Made by a program: the position numbers and the translations under genes. From Thalassomonas sp. M1454 (lineage in GTDB: Bacteria > Pseudomonadota > Gammaproteobacteria > Enterobacterales > Alteromonadaceae), in NCBI RefSeq assembly GCF_007097525.1, contig NZ_VKDD01000001.1:376705-440704 (forward strand): a stretch of 64,000 bases of DNA, read 5' to 3'. Of the stretch, positions 55,539 through 64,000 are shown in pieces (the stretch's first letter is position 1; each line of letters starts with the position of its first letter). The notes below the pieces were generated by a model. That model saw only the letters and a program-made list of their open reading frames with translations, was not told where the DNA came from and made no database searches.

Positions 55539-57182
55539 ATGTCAGATAAATATACTAATGGTTTAGGAAAAGTTGCAGCTAACCATCAAGCTTTAACGCC
55601 AGTTAATTTTCTTAAGCGTACAGCTCAGCTGCATCCACAACGTAAAGCGATTATATATGGCACAGAATCTTTTACTTATACAGAGTTTCAAGACAATGTT
55701 TATCGTTTAGCTTCTGCATTAAGAAAAAGAGGTGTAAAAAAAGGCACTACAGTTACTATTATGGCCGCCAATATCCCTGCTTTTCTTGATGCCCATTTTG
55801 CCGTACCTATGATCGGTGCAGTGTTAAATTCTTTAAATACTAGGCTCGATGCTGCCAATTTAGCGTTTATTCTTGATCATGCTGAAACTGATGTATTACT
55901 CGTTGATACATATTATTTAGATGTAATGCAACAGGCCGTGTCTTTATCTACACGCAAACCAATGATAATAGATATTGTCGATCATGAATGCCTTGATGGC
56001 AGATTAATGGGTGAAATCGAGTATAAAGATTTATTAGCCGAAGGTAGTCCTGAGCCATTTGATCATTTAATTGAAGATGAATGGGATGCAATGGCTCTTA
56101 ACTATACGTCGGGTACTACAGGGAATCCTAAAGGTGTAGTTTATTCACACCGCGGAGCTTATTTAAATGCTATGGGTAATAACATGATATGGCCGCTTGG
56201 GGAAAACTCTGTTTACCTTTGGACCTTGCCTATGTTTCATTGTAATGGTTGGTGTTTCCCTTGGACTATCACCGCAGTTGGCGGGACGCATGTTTGCTTA
56301 AGGCAAGTCGAAGTAAATGCCATAGTAGACGCCATGGCAGACAACCAAGTAACTCATTTTTGTGGTGCTCCAATCGTATTAAATATGATTTTAAATGCAC
56401 CAACCGAGCTTACCCAAAAGTTACCTCGCAATATAAAAGCTATGACCGCTGGCGCTCCGCCACCTGCTGCTGTTATTAAGGGGATGGAAGCTATGGGTTT
56501 TGATATAACACAAGGTTATGGTTTAACTGAAGTTTATGGCCCTTGTGTGGTGAGTCAATGGAAAGATGAATGGAATGAGTTAGGTGATGATGAGCGTGCT
56601 GCTCTTAAAGCTAGACAGGGTATTCGTTATCCAACTCAAGAAGATTGTGATGTGCTTGACCCTGAAACTATGCTGCCAGTCCCTTGTGATGCCGAGACCA
56701 TTGGTGAAATTATGTTTCGAGGTAATACAACAATGAAAGGTTACCTTAAAAATGAAGCTACAACTGAAGAATCATTTGAGCATGGTTGGTTCCACTCTGG
56801 TGATTTAGCGGTTAAACATCCTGATGGGTATATTGAAATTAGAGATCGCTCTAAAGATATTATTATCTCCGGCGGAGAAAATATTTCATCTGTAGAAGTG
56901 GAGGGGGTTTTATATCGCCACCCAGCAATCATGGAAGCTGCTGTTGTTGCCAGAGCAGATGAAAAGTGGGGAGAAACCCCTTGTGCATTTGTAGGATTAA
57001 AGCCTGGACAAAGTGCTACAGAGGAAGAAATTATAGAATTCTGTCGCAACGAAATGGCCCGCTTTAAGTGTCCTAAAACCATTATATTTGCTGAGTTACC
57101 TAAAACCTCAACGGGTAAAATCCAAAAATTCATTTTGCGAGAGAAAGTGAAAAACATGTTTTCTTTGGATAAATCTGCCTAA
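55539..57182 (+). CDS. Acyl-CoA synthetase (AMP-forming), DmdB/AAE-like
   Basis: A 547-residue adenylate-forming ligase. The P-loop is YTSGTTGNPKGVVYSHRG (about 188-205), then TLPMFHCNGWCFPW, QGYGLTEVYGP, and the C-terminal hinge DRSKDIIISGGENISSVEVE with a final STGKIQKFILR that contains the catalytic Lys. The MFHCNGWCFPWT signature belongs to the subfamily that includes plant short- and medium-chain ligases and the 3-methylmercaptopropionyl-CoA ligase DmdB. A role in DMSP-derived or short-chain acid use is possible for a marine bacterium, but substrate cannot be set. It splits yrdD from tsaC together with purEK. Confidence 0.85.
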   Translation: MSDKYTNGLGKVAANHQALTPVNFLKRTAQLHPQRKAIIYGTESFTYTEFQDNVYRLASALRKRGVKKGTTVTIMAANIPAFLDAHFAVPMIGAVLNSLNTRLDAANLAFILDHAETDVLLVDTYYLDVMQQAVSLSTRKPMIIDIVDHECLDGRLMGEIEYKDLLAEGSPEPFDHLIEDEWDAMALNYTSGTTGNPKGVVYSHRGAYLNAMGNNMIWPLGENSVYLWTLPMFHCNGWCFPWTITAVGGTHVCLRQVEVNAIVDAMADNQVTHFCGAPIVLNMILNAPTELTQKLPRNIKAMTAGAPPPAAVIKGMEAMGFDITQGYGLTEVYGPCVVSQWKDEWNELGDDERAALKARQGIRYPTQEDCDVLDPETMLPVPCDAETIGEIMFRGNTTMKGYLKNEATTEESFEHGWFHSGDLAVKHPDGYIEIRDRSKDIIISGGENISSVEVEGVLYRHPAIMEAAVVARADEKWGETPCAFVGLKPGQSATEEEIIEFCRNEMARFKCPKTIIFAELPKTSTGKIQKFILREKVKNMFSLDKSA

Positions 57183-57225
57183 TTTTATTAAAACTCCAAA
57201 GTAAAAAACACTAAAACAAATAAAT

Positions 57226-57262
57226 GCGGTCATTATACAAACACGTTATAATGGCCGTTTTT
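57226..57262 (+). terminator. Intrinsic terminator of the acyl-CoA synthetase gene
   Basis: CGGTCATTATA (57227-57237) pairs with TATAATGGCCG (57247-57257, one G-T pair), followed by a T-run. tsaC starts 20 bases later, so the tsaC transcript would begin afterwards or depend on read-through. Confidence 0.8.
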
Positions 57263-57281
57263 AGATCCTAACCTTATAAAA

Positions 57282-58765
<1,484 letters not shown>

Positions 58766-58847
58766 TTAATTGCGCCAAACTAAAGCTAAACTGTATATAT
58801 TCATTGGAAGGAATTCCCATTTATTATGGTGATAAAATAACTACAAT

Positions 58848-60758
58848 ATGCCTAAATCTATGACCTTTAGAAAAGATATAAATGGCCTTCGTGCTATCGC
58901 CGTTATGGCTGTTGTGCTATTTCATTTTAATGCGAATTGGTTACCTGGCGGTTTTGCGGGGGTTGATGTCTTTTTTGTTATCTCTGGTTTTTTAATGACA
59001 GGGATCATTTTTAAAGGACTTGCTTCTGATAATTTCTCTACCTGGAATTTCTACAAAGCTAGAGCGAGACGAATTGTTCCTGCTTTAGCAATACTTTGTA
59101 TTGTCGTAATGTTATGGGGCTGGTTTTTTCTTGATCCTACTGAATATAGAAGACTAGCAAAGCATGCAGCAAGTAGCATAGGATTTGTATCTAATTTCGC
59201 CTACTTAAGAGAAGCAGGATATTTTGATGTCGCATCACACCAAAAATGGCTTCTGCATACTTGGTCATTATCGGCAGAATGGCAATTTTACATTCTTTAC
59301 CCATTAATTCTTGTTTTACTCAAAAGGTTTATGTCGTTTAATGCGATGAAACTCTTTGTTTTAGTTGGCACTGTTGTGGGCTTTGTTTTTTGTGCCTTCG
59401 CTACTTCTCGATGGCCCGATAGTTCTTATTACTTGTTGCACACAAGAGCTTGGGAGATGATGTTAGGTGGGGTAGCTTATCTTTATCCTTTTAAAATGAA
59501 TGCTTTTAAAAGTAAGTTATTGGAAATAGTTGGCTTAACGTTAATAATCGCTTCTTGTTTGTTAATCACCAACAATGACCCTTGGCCAGGGTACTTAGCT
59601 TTCTTTCCTGTTTTCGGTGCCTTTTTAATAATTCAAGCGCAGTGCAATGACAGTATATTTACGCAAAATATCATTTTTCAAAAAATAGGGGCTTGGTCAT
59701 ATTCTATTTATCTATGGCACTGGCCATTAGTGGTTTGTATATATTACTTCTCCCTCTCTGAAGTATTTATTTATTTAGGGCTTAGCCTCTCAATTTTATT
59801 TGGCTTTTTAAGTTATAAATTTGTGGAAACATTTAACTGGAAAAATGACTCCTCGTTTTGGTCTAACTATTTTAAATACAAGCCTATCTATTTAGTTATT
59901 TCCGTAGGGCTGTTATGTACAGTCATTATCGAAGGGAATGGTATCGATTTACGCTCAAGCAATCCTGATTATTCATACAAGACCATGAAAAAAGCATTAA
60001 AAGCAAATCATGGCTTAAGTAAAACATGTGAGCGTAGCTTCACCTTATCAGAGGATTGTAGAACTGACCAAGCCCCTGAAGTTGTAGTGTGGGGGGATTC
60101 GTATGCTATGCATATAGTAAATGGAATTGTAGCTTCTAATCCAAATCCGAAAGTGATTCAATTTACTAAAAGCCAGTGTGCTCCATTTTTTAACCTTACC
60201 AGAGCTCACACCCCAAAATTTATTGAAGAGTGTTTAACTTTTACTAAGCAAGTAAAAGAGTGGTTACAAGCAAACGAGACTGTAAAATATGTTGTGCTGT
60301 CAGCGCGGTTTATGGCGTACTTTGAGTTGGATGTGACATTCCGAGGTGAAGAACGTATTTTTCGAGCGCCCGATGAAGTAATTATGTCGGAATTTCAAAA
60401 CACATTGGTTGAGCTAGAAGATATGGGCTTTATTCCTGTTATTTTCTCACCTCCACCTCAAAATTCTGAAAACATAGCGAGATGTTTAGACCGACAATAT
60501 TTTTACGATGCGGATTTATCTGTGTGTGATTTTGAAGTAGCAAGGATGCCTCAAGTTCAGCAAAAGGTTCACACTTGGCTTCGCTCGTTGAGTAATAACT
60601 ATAAAACCATAATGTTGGATGACATCTTATGTGATGGTGGTATATGTAAAACTCACTTTAAGGATACTTTCATATATAGAGATGAAGGGCACTTATCTGC
60701 TGCTGGCTCTGAGCTTTTAGGCGTAAAAAATAACTTCTACGATCTAATTATCAAATAG
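58848..60758 (+). CDS. Acyltransferase 3 (OafA/YrhL type) with C-terminal SGNH domain
   Basis: A 636-residue integral membrane O-acyltransferase that would move acetyl groups to surface sugars. The N-terminal acyltransferase 3 domain (about 5-350, ten membrane helices) starts with RKDINGLRAIAVMAVVLFHF, containing the conserved Arg and His, and has GGFAGVDVFFVISGFLMTG. The periplasmic SGNH-hydrolase domain (about 390-636) contains WGDSYAMH with the Ser nucleophile and DEGHLSAAG with the Asp/His pair. Position between hemF and ompW rather than in an LPS cluster. Likely O-antigen or capsule acetylation. Confidence 0.9.
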   Translation: MPKSMTFRKDINGLRAIAVMAVVLFHFNANWLPGGFAGVDVFFVISGFLMTGIIFKGLASDNFSTWNFYKARARRIVPALAILCIVVMLWGWFFLDPTEYRRLAKHAASSIGFVSNFAYLREAGYFDVASHQKWLLHTWSLSAEWQFYILYPLILVLLKRFMSFNAMKLFVLVGTVVGFVFCAFATSRWPDSSYYLLHTRAWEMMLGGVAYLYPFKMNAFKSKLLEIVGLTLIIASCLLITNNDPWPGYLAFFPVFGAFLIIQAQCNDSIFTQNIIFQKIGAWSYSIYLWHWPLVVCIYYFSLSEVFIYLGLSLSILFGFLSYKFVETFNWKNDSSFWSNYFKYKPIYLVISVGLLCTVIIEGNGIDLRSSNPDYSYKTMKKALKANHGLSKTCERSFTLSEDCRTDQAPEVVVWGDSYAMHIVNGIVASNPNPKVIQFTKSQCAPFFNLTRAHTPKFIEECLTFTKQVKEWLQANETVKYVVLSARFMAYFELDVTFRGEERIFRAPDEVIMSEFQNTLVELEDMGFIPVIFSPPPQNSENIARCLDRQYFYDADLSVCDFEVARMPQVQQKVHTWLRSLSNNYKTIMLDDILCDGGICKTHFKDTFIYRDEGHLSAAGSELLGVKNNFYDLIIK

Positions 60759-60858
60759 TTTATTTATTTAGCGTCAACTTTTAATTAGTTGACGCAGCGT
60801 TCTAATCGTTAAACCTTAATTATTTATTTCCTTATTAAACAAGTAATGTTTAGTTATT

Positions 60859-60899
60859 TTGTTTTAAATCAAAGTTGTGTCATACAGTTTGTTTACAAT
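60859..60899 (+). promoter_or_regulatory. Candidate FNR-dependent class II promoter of ompW
   Basis: TTGTT-TTAA-ATCAA (60859-60872) matches the FNR/CRP-family site TTGAT-N4-ATCAA with one mismatch. A -10-like TACAAT lies at 60894-60899, which puts the centre of the site close to -41 from a start near 60906, the class II spacing. ompW is FNR-activated in enteric bacteria. The site is predicted from sequence only. Confidence 0.45.
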
Positions 60900-60952
60900 T
60901 CCTGACAATAAGAAAACAAAATTTAAAAACATTACTCTTTGAGGGAATAAAC

Positions 60953-61615
60953 ATGAAAAAATCTATCCTTAGTCTTGCTTTAGTATCTTTATTTACGTCA
61001 TCAGCAGCTTTAGCTTCATATGAAGCTGGTGACTTTGTTGTTCGTGCCGGTGCTACTATGGTAAGTCCTGATGACGGAAAGTCAGGCGTTGATTTAAATG
61101 GTGCGGATTCTGGTCTTACAGTATCTGTTGATGATAATACTCAGTTAGGCCTTAACTTTGTATACTTCTTTGATTCAAACTGGGCTGTTGAAGTTTTAGC
61201 AGCAACACCATTTACCCATGATGTTAAATTGCAAGCAGGCGATACAGAAACTACTTTAGGTGAAGTTACACACTTACCACCAACAGTTAGTGCTGTTTAC
61301 TACTTCGATACGGGCTCTAAGTTCCAACCATATGTTGGTGCTGGCTTAAATTATACTATTTTCTTTGATGAAGAATTCTCATCAACTTATAAAGAAGCTG
61401 GCTTCAAAGATTTAGAGTTAGATGGTTCTTTAGGTTTTGCTGTGCAAGTTGGCGCAGACTACCAACTAAATGATAATTGGCATGTAAATGCATCTGTTCG
61501 TTACATTGATATTGCGACAGAAGCTAAATTTAAAGTTGCTGATATCGCTAATGGCTCTGCAGACATTGACGTAGACCCTATGGTTTACTCAGTAATGTTA
61601 GGTTATAAATTTTAA
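60953..61615 (+). CDS. ompW: Outer membrane protein OmpW
   Basis: An eight-stranded beta-barrel that lets small hydrophobic molecules through the outer membrane. The start is the ATG at 60953, preceded by GAGGGA; it gives a 220-residue precursor with a clear signal peptide (MKKSILSLALVSLFTSSAALA). The OmpW marks include GDFVVRAGATMVSPDDG and FQPYVGAGLNYTIFFDE, and the C-terminal YSVMLGYKF ends in Phe as required by the BAM machinery. An upstream in-frame ATG at 60875 is not plausible. Confidence 0.95.
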   Translation: MKKSILSLALVSLFTSSAALASYEAGDFVVRAGATMVSPDDGKSGVDLNGADSGLTVSVDDNTQLGLNFVYFFDSNWAVEVLAATPFTHDVKLQAGDTETTLGEVTHLPPTVSAVYYFDTGSKFQPYVGAGLNYTIFFDEEFSSTYKEAGFKDLELDGSLGFAVQVGADYQLNDNWHVNASVRYIDIATEAKFKVADIANGSADIDVDPMVYSVMLGYKF

Positions 61616-61635
61616 GTCATAGCTTAAATTGATAG

Positions 61636-61672
61636 AGCCGTATTTAGTCACTTGATTAAATACGGCTTTTCT
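61636..61672 (+). terminator. Intrinsic terminator of ompW
   Basis: AGCCGTATTTA (61636-61646) and TAAATACGGCT (61657-61667) form a perfect 11-bp stem followed by TTTTC. Confidence 0.9.
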
Positions 61673-61750
61673 ATTTTCTTGGCATTAGTAATTAATATCC
61701 GTTAGTCTATTTAATATATTATATAGAGTGATCTTTACTGGCTTAACTTA

Positions 61751-62569
61751 ATGGATAAATACTTAGTTCTTGGCAATCCTATTGCACAATCTCGTTCCCC
61801 GAGCATTCATCAACTCTTTGCAAAGCAAACAGATCAAAATATAGCTTACGATAAACAGCTAGTTGAATTAGATAACTTCAACAATCATATCAATACCCTT
61901 ATTGCGCAAGGTATTAAAGGCGTTAATGTAACTATGCCATTTAAAGAGCAAGCATTAGCGATTAGTGATCAACTAAGCGATCGAGCAGAGCTTGCCGGTG
62001 CGGTAAATACATTAAGTTTTGTTGATGGCAAGATCTTTGGTGATAATACTGACGGTGTTGGTTTAGTTAATGATTTGAAATCACAACAAGTGGAGTTTCA
62101 AGGTAAACGTATTTTATTGTTAGGTGCTGGCGGTGCAGCACGAGGGGTATTACTGCCATTATTATCAGAAAACCCTGCGTTACTTTGTATTGCCAACAGA
62201 ACGGTAAGTAAAGCCGAATCATTGGTAGCAACAATTAAAGACTCTCGAGCGCAAGCTATATCATTTGCACAAACACAAGAGTTTGACTTTGATATTATTA
62301 TTAATGCGACATCAACGAGCTTATCTGCTGATATCCCTCCGATAAGTAGTCAATGTATTTCTATAAATACTGTCTGTTATGACATGGTTTATAGTAAAGA
62401 AGAGACTACTTTCTTAAAGTGGTGTCGTGCTCACGGTGCTAAACAAGTTATTGATGGCTTAGGTATGCTTGTTGGTCAGGCTGCAGAAAGCTTTCGCATT
62501 TGGCGTGGCGTAATGCCTGATATTGCGCCTGTATTAGCTAACCTTCGAGTTGAACTATCTAAAGATTAA
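61751..62569 (+). CDS. aroE: Shikimate dehydrogenase AroE
   Basis: Reduces 3-dehydroshikimate with NADPH in aromatic amino acid synthesis. The 272 residues show GNPIAQSRSPSIH (about 8-20), the catalytic Lys in NVTMPFKEQAL (about 60-70), NTDGVGLVNDL with the catalytic Asp, and the NADP Rossmann loop LGAGGAARGVL (about 128-138). First of aroE-yrdB. Confidence 0.97.
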   Translation: MDKYLVLGNPIAQSRSPSIHQLFAKQTDQNIAYDKQLVELDNFNNHINTLIAQGIKGVNVTMPFKEQALAISDQLSDRAELAGAVNTLSFVDGKIFGDNTDGVGLVNDLKSQQVEFQGKRILLLGAGGAARGVLLPLLSENPALLCIANRTVSKAESLVATIKDSRAQAISFAQTQEFDFDIIINATSTSLSADIPPISSQCISINTVCYDMVYSKEETTFLKWCRAHGAKQVIDGLGMLVGQAAESFRIWRGVMPDIAPVLANLRVELSKD

Positions 62570-62592
62570 TACCGATAAAAGTATATATACAA

Positions 62593-62808
62593 ATGAACCA
62601 AGCAATATTATTTAATGACGATCATTGTTTTGATGAAGAACAGCAAGCGTGGAAATTTACCGGGCAACTATCTGGTGACCGAATAACTATATACATACGT
62701 GATACTAAGCGGGAGATCAGCCAAGACCTAAAATTTACCTGGGAAGACAGGGTTGAAGAATGGCTAGAAGATAATGAGCCAGATGTAGATAATTGCATTT
62801 GGCTCTAA
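62593..62808 (+). CDS. yrdB: DUF1488 protein YrdB
   Basis: A 71-residue acidic protein of the DUF1488/YrdB family. The function is unknown. It follows aroE by 23 bases as in E. coli, and ends convergent to yrdA with only 10 bases between stop codons. Confidence 0.85.
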   Translation: MNQAILFNDDHCFDEEQQAWKFTGQLSGDRITIYIRDTKREISQDLKFTWEDRVEEWLEDNEPDVDNCIWL

Positions 62809-62818
62809 AGTTTGGTGA

Positions 62819-63379
62819 TTAATAAGTATAACTTTTGCTTTGTTCTTCTATGTATTCATTTTTTAAAAGTACATAGTTGGCAGCAGTTTTCTTAAGAAAG
62901 GCAAGTTCAGTATCTTTAAGTAAACGGCTTTGTTTAACTGGATTACCCACATATAAATAACCTGATTGTAAAGTTTTATTCGGTGGCACCAATGAACCCG
63001 CACCTATAATTACATCACTTTGTACAACTGCACCATCCATAACAATAGCCCCCATACCTACTAATATACGGTCATGCAAAGTACAGCCATGCAACATAAC
63101 TTTATGGCCGACGGTAACATCTTCACCAATAGATAGAGGAAAACCATTTGGGTAGGTATCTGAGACTCGGCTTACATGCAGCACACTGCCATCTTGAATA
63201 TTACTACGTTTACCAATTGTTATTACATTTACATCACCTCGAGCAACAACCATAGGCCAAATGCTGGTGTCATCAGCCAAGCTAATTTTACCTATAATTG
63301 TGCTGGTAGGATCGACATAGACATTGTTACCTAATTGAGGCTGATGATTGCGATAAGATCTAATATTAGAAGTTGTCAT
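62819..63379 (-). CDS. yrdA: Gamma-class carbonic anhydrase family protein YrdA
   Basis: A 186-residue left-handed beta helix made of hexapeptide repeats, with the metal-binding His cluster around NIQDGSVLHVSR (about 81-92) and GHKVMLHGCTLHD (about 111-123). Homologues bind zinc or another metal; carbonic anhydrase activity is often weak or absent, so the label is by family. It faces away from yrdB and toward the rRNA promoter region. Confidence 0.93.
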   Translation of the reverse strand: MTTSNIRSYRNHQPQLGNNVYVDPTSTIIGKISLADDTSIWPMVVARGDVNVITIGKRSNIQDGSVLHVSRVSDTYPNGFPLSIGEDVTVGHKVMLHGCTLHDRILVGMGAIVMDGAVVQSDVIIGAGSLVPPNKTLQSGYLYVGNPVKQSRLLKDTELAFLKKTAANYVLLKNEYIEEQSKSYTY

Positions 63380-63614
63380 AAATAAGGCTCTGATAATGAA
63401 ATAATAATAACTTTAGCAAAAAAGAACATAATGCATAGTAATTATTGAATTAAACCCATACTTAATTGTATGCATGTGAAAGACGTTAAATATAAAGATG
63501 TATTTAAAAAGTAATCGATTTACAAATAAATATAACTGTGTAGGCCAATTAAACAGCATGTTGGTGTAAATTTGCTCAAACGATATATTATTTAAAAATA
63601 AATACAAAAAGGTG

Positions 63615-63642
63615 TTGACGCCAACAGTTAAATCTATAAAAT
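63615..63642 (+). promoter_or_regulatory. rRNA promoter P1
   Basis: TTGACG (63615-63620), 16 bases, then TAAAAT (63637-63642) followed by GCGCTCC. The 16-base spacing and GC-rich discriminator match stringent-type rrn promoters, and an A/T-rich UP-like region lies directly upstream. Confidence 0.85.
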
Positions 63643-63772
63643 GCGCTCCACTTCTTCGGGACATCCCAAGACAGTGTTTTAATAAGTTAACTAAGTTGAT
63701 TGATTTAGATAACAGCAACCAAACGTTTTAAAATAGCTTTTAGAAATATTAGCAAAAACTTTAAAAAATAAG

Positions 63773-63800
63773 TTGACATTAAAACTGAGGTGCTTATAAT
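63773..63800 (+). promoter_or_regulatory. rRNA promoter P2
   Basis: Consensus TTGACA (63773-63778), 16 bases, and TATAAT (63795-63800), then GCGCCTCC, which agrees with the E. coli rrn discriminator at seven of eight positions. An A-tract-rich UP-like element (about 63730-63772) precedes it. Confidence 0.95.
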
Positions 63801-63806
63801 GCGCCT

Positions 63807-64000
63807 CCTGCTTCGGGCAATCGAAGCAAAGAGAGTTAAGCGAATGCGACTTGCTCTTTGTTATAAACGAACGTTTATAACCTCTTTAACAATTAGTTAT
63901 CATGCAATTTGTGTGGGCACTCACATTGATGTTGATTTTACATAGCTACTTAGTAGCAAATTAACTTAATGATGAATGAACACACAAAACGACTTAATTA
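63807..64000 (+). promoter_or_regulatory. 16S rRNA leader with boxB hairpin and boxA antitermination site
   Basis: After P2 the leader holds a GCTTCG/CGAAGC hairpin (63810-63827). A perfect 9-bp boxB-like stem follows, TTATAAACG (63861-63869) with CGTTTATAA (63872-63880). Next is CTCTTTAACA (63882-63891), the boxA sequence that binds NusB-S10. GTGTGGGCACTCAC (63911-63924) matches the conserved rrn leader. The 16S gene is expected right after position 64000. Confidence 0.9.

Larger units (their letters stand above)
63380..64000. other. Intergenic region upstream of the rRNA operon
   Basis: The 621 bases after the start of yrdA contain AT-rich DNA (63380-63614) that can carry UP elements and Fis sites, tandem rrn promoters, and the 16S leader. 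No protein gene is supported. Confidence 0.8.

Noticed and set aside
60771..60795. Perfect 9-bp hairpin GCGTCAACT/AGTTGACGC after the acyltransferase gene, as a terminator
   Set aside because: No T-run follows on the plus strand; the minus side is only weakly T-rich. It may slow transcription but I do not call it a terminator.
63413..63718. A 101-codon minus-strand open frame over the rRNA promoter region
   Set aside because: It covers the P1 promoter and AT-rich UP-like DNA, has biased hydrophobic content from A/T-rich codons, and has no recognisable domain.

Overview
This window is a low-GC gammaproteobacterial chromosome segment around the replication origin. Gene order and protein character fit the Alteromonadales, most likely the Colwelliaceae (Colwellia or Thalassotalea type); that assignment is inferred from synteny and protein style, not from a search. 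No tRNA, CRISPR array, prophage or intact insertion sequence was seen.

Left arm (1-17.8 kb, nearly all minus strand): glmU, an XRE-type regulator divergent from a large LplT-PlsC-acyl-ACP-synthetase fusion gene, the complete F1Fo ATP synthase operon atpIBEFHAGDC, then parB, parA, rsmG and mnmG. Between mnmG and mioC (about 17.93-18.26 kb) is an E. coli-like oriC: 12 GATC sites in about 335 bp, an AT-rich unwinding region and several DnaA boxes. mioC, mnmE, yidC, yidD, rnpA and rpmH follow, still on the minus strand. Transcription polarity switches between rpmH and dnaA, where a second GATC and DnaA-box cluster lies. Two inverted copies of a 150-bp palindromic MITE-like element bracket mnmE.

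Centre (23.7-39.2 kb, plus strand): dnaA-dnaN-recF-gyrB, glyQS, (tusA on minus), slt, pepQ, yigZ, trkH. recF carries two perfect 16-bp parS sites in its reading frame, which ties the parAB pair to segregation of this origin region. A three-copy 60-bp tandem repeat separates trkH from the convergent trkA.

Right arm (39.4-64 kb): the def-fmt-rsmB-trkA operon, a divergent LysM protein-dprA-smg set, and the yrdD, tsaC, aroE, yrdB, yrdA block known from E. coli. This conserved block is interrupted three times: between smg and yrdD by a 6.3-kb surface-glycan island (five glycosyltransferase-like proteins, a carbohydrate sulfotransferase and a YrbL-like kinase); between yrdD and tsaC by purEK and an acyl-CoA ligase; and between hemF and aroE by an O-acetyltransferase with an SGNH domain and ompW. 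The window ends with tandem stringent-type rRNA promoters and the 16S leader of an rrn operon whose 16S gene should begin just past position 64000.

The less ordinary content is the predicted sulfated-glycan island, the paired palindromic elements with compensatory stem changes, the structured spacer inside the atp operon between atpB and atpE, the two origin-like regions and the parS sites embedded in recF.
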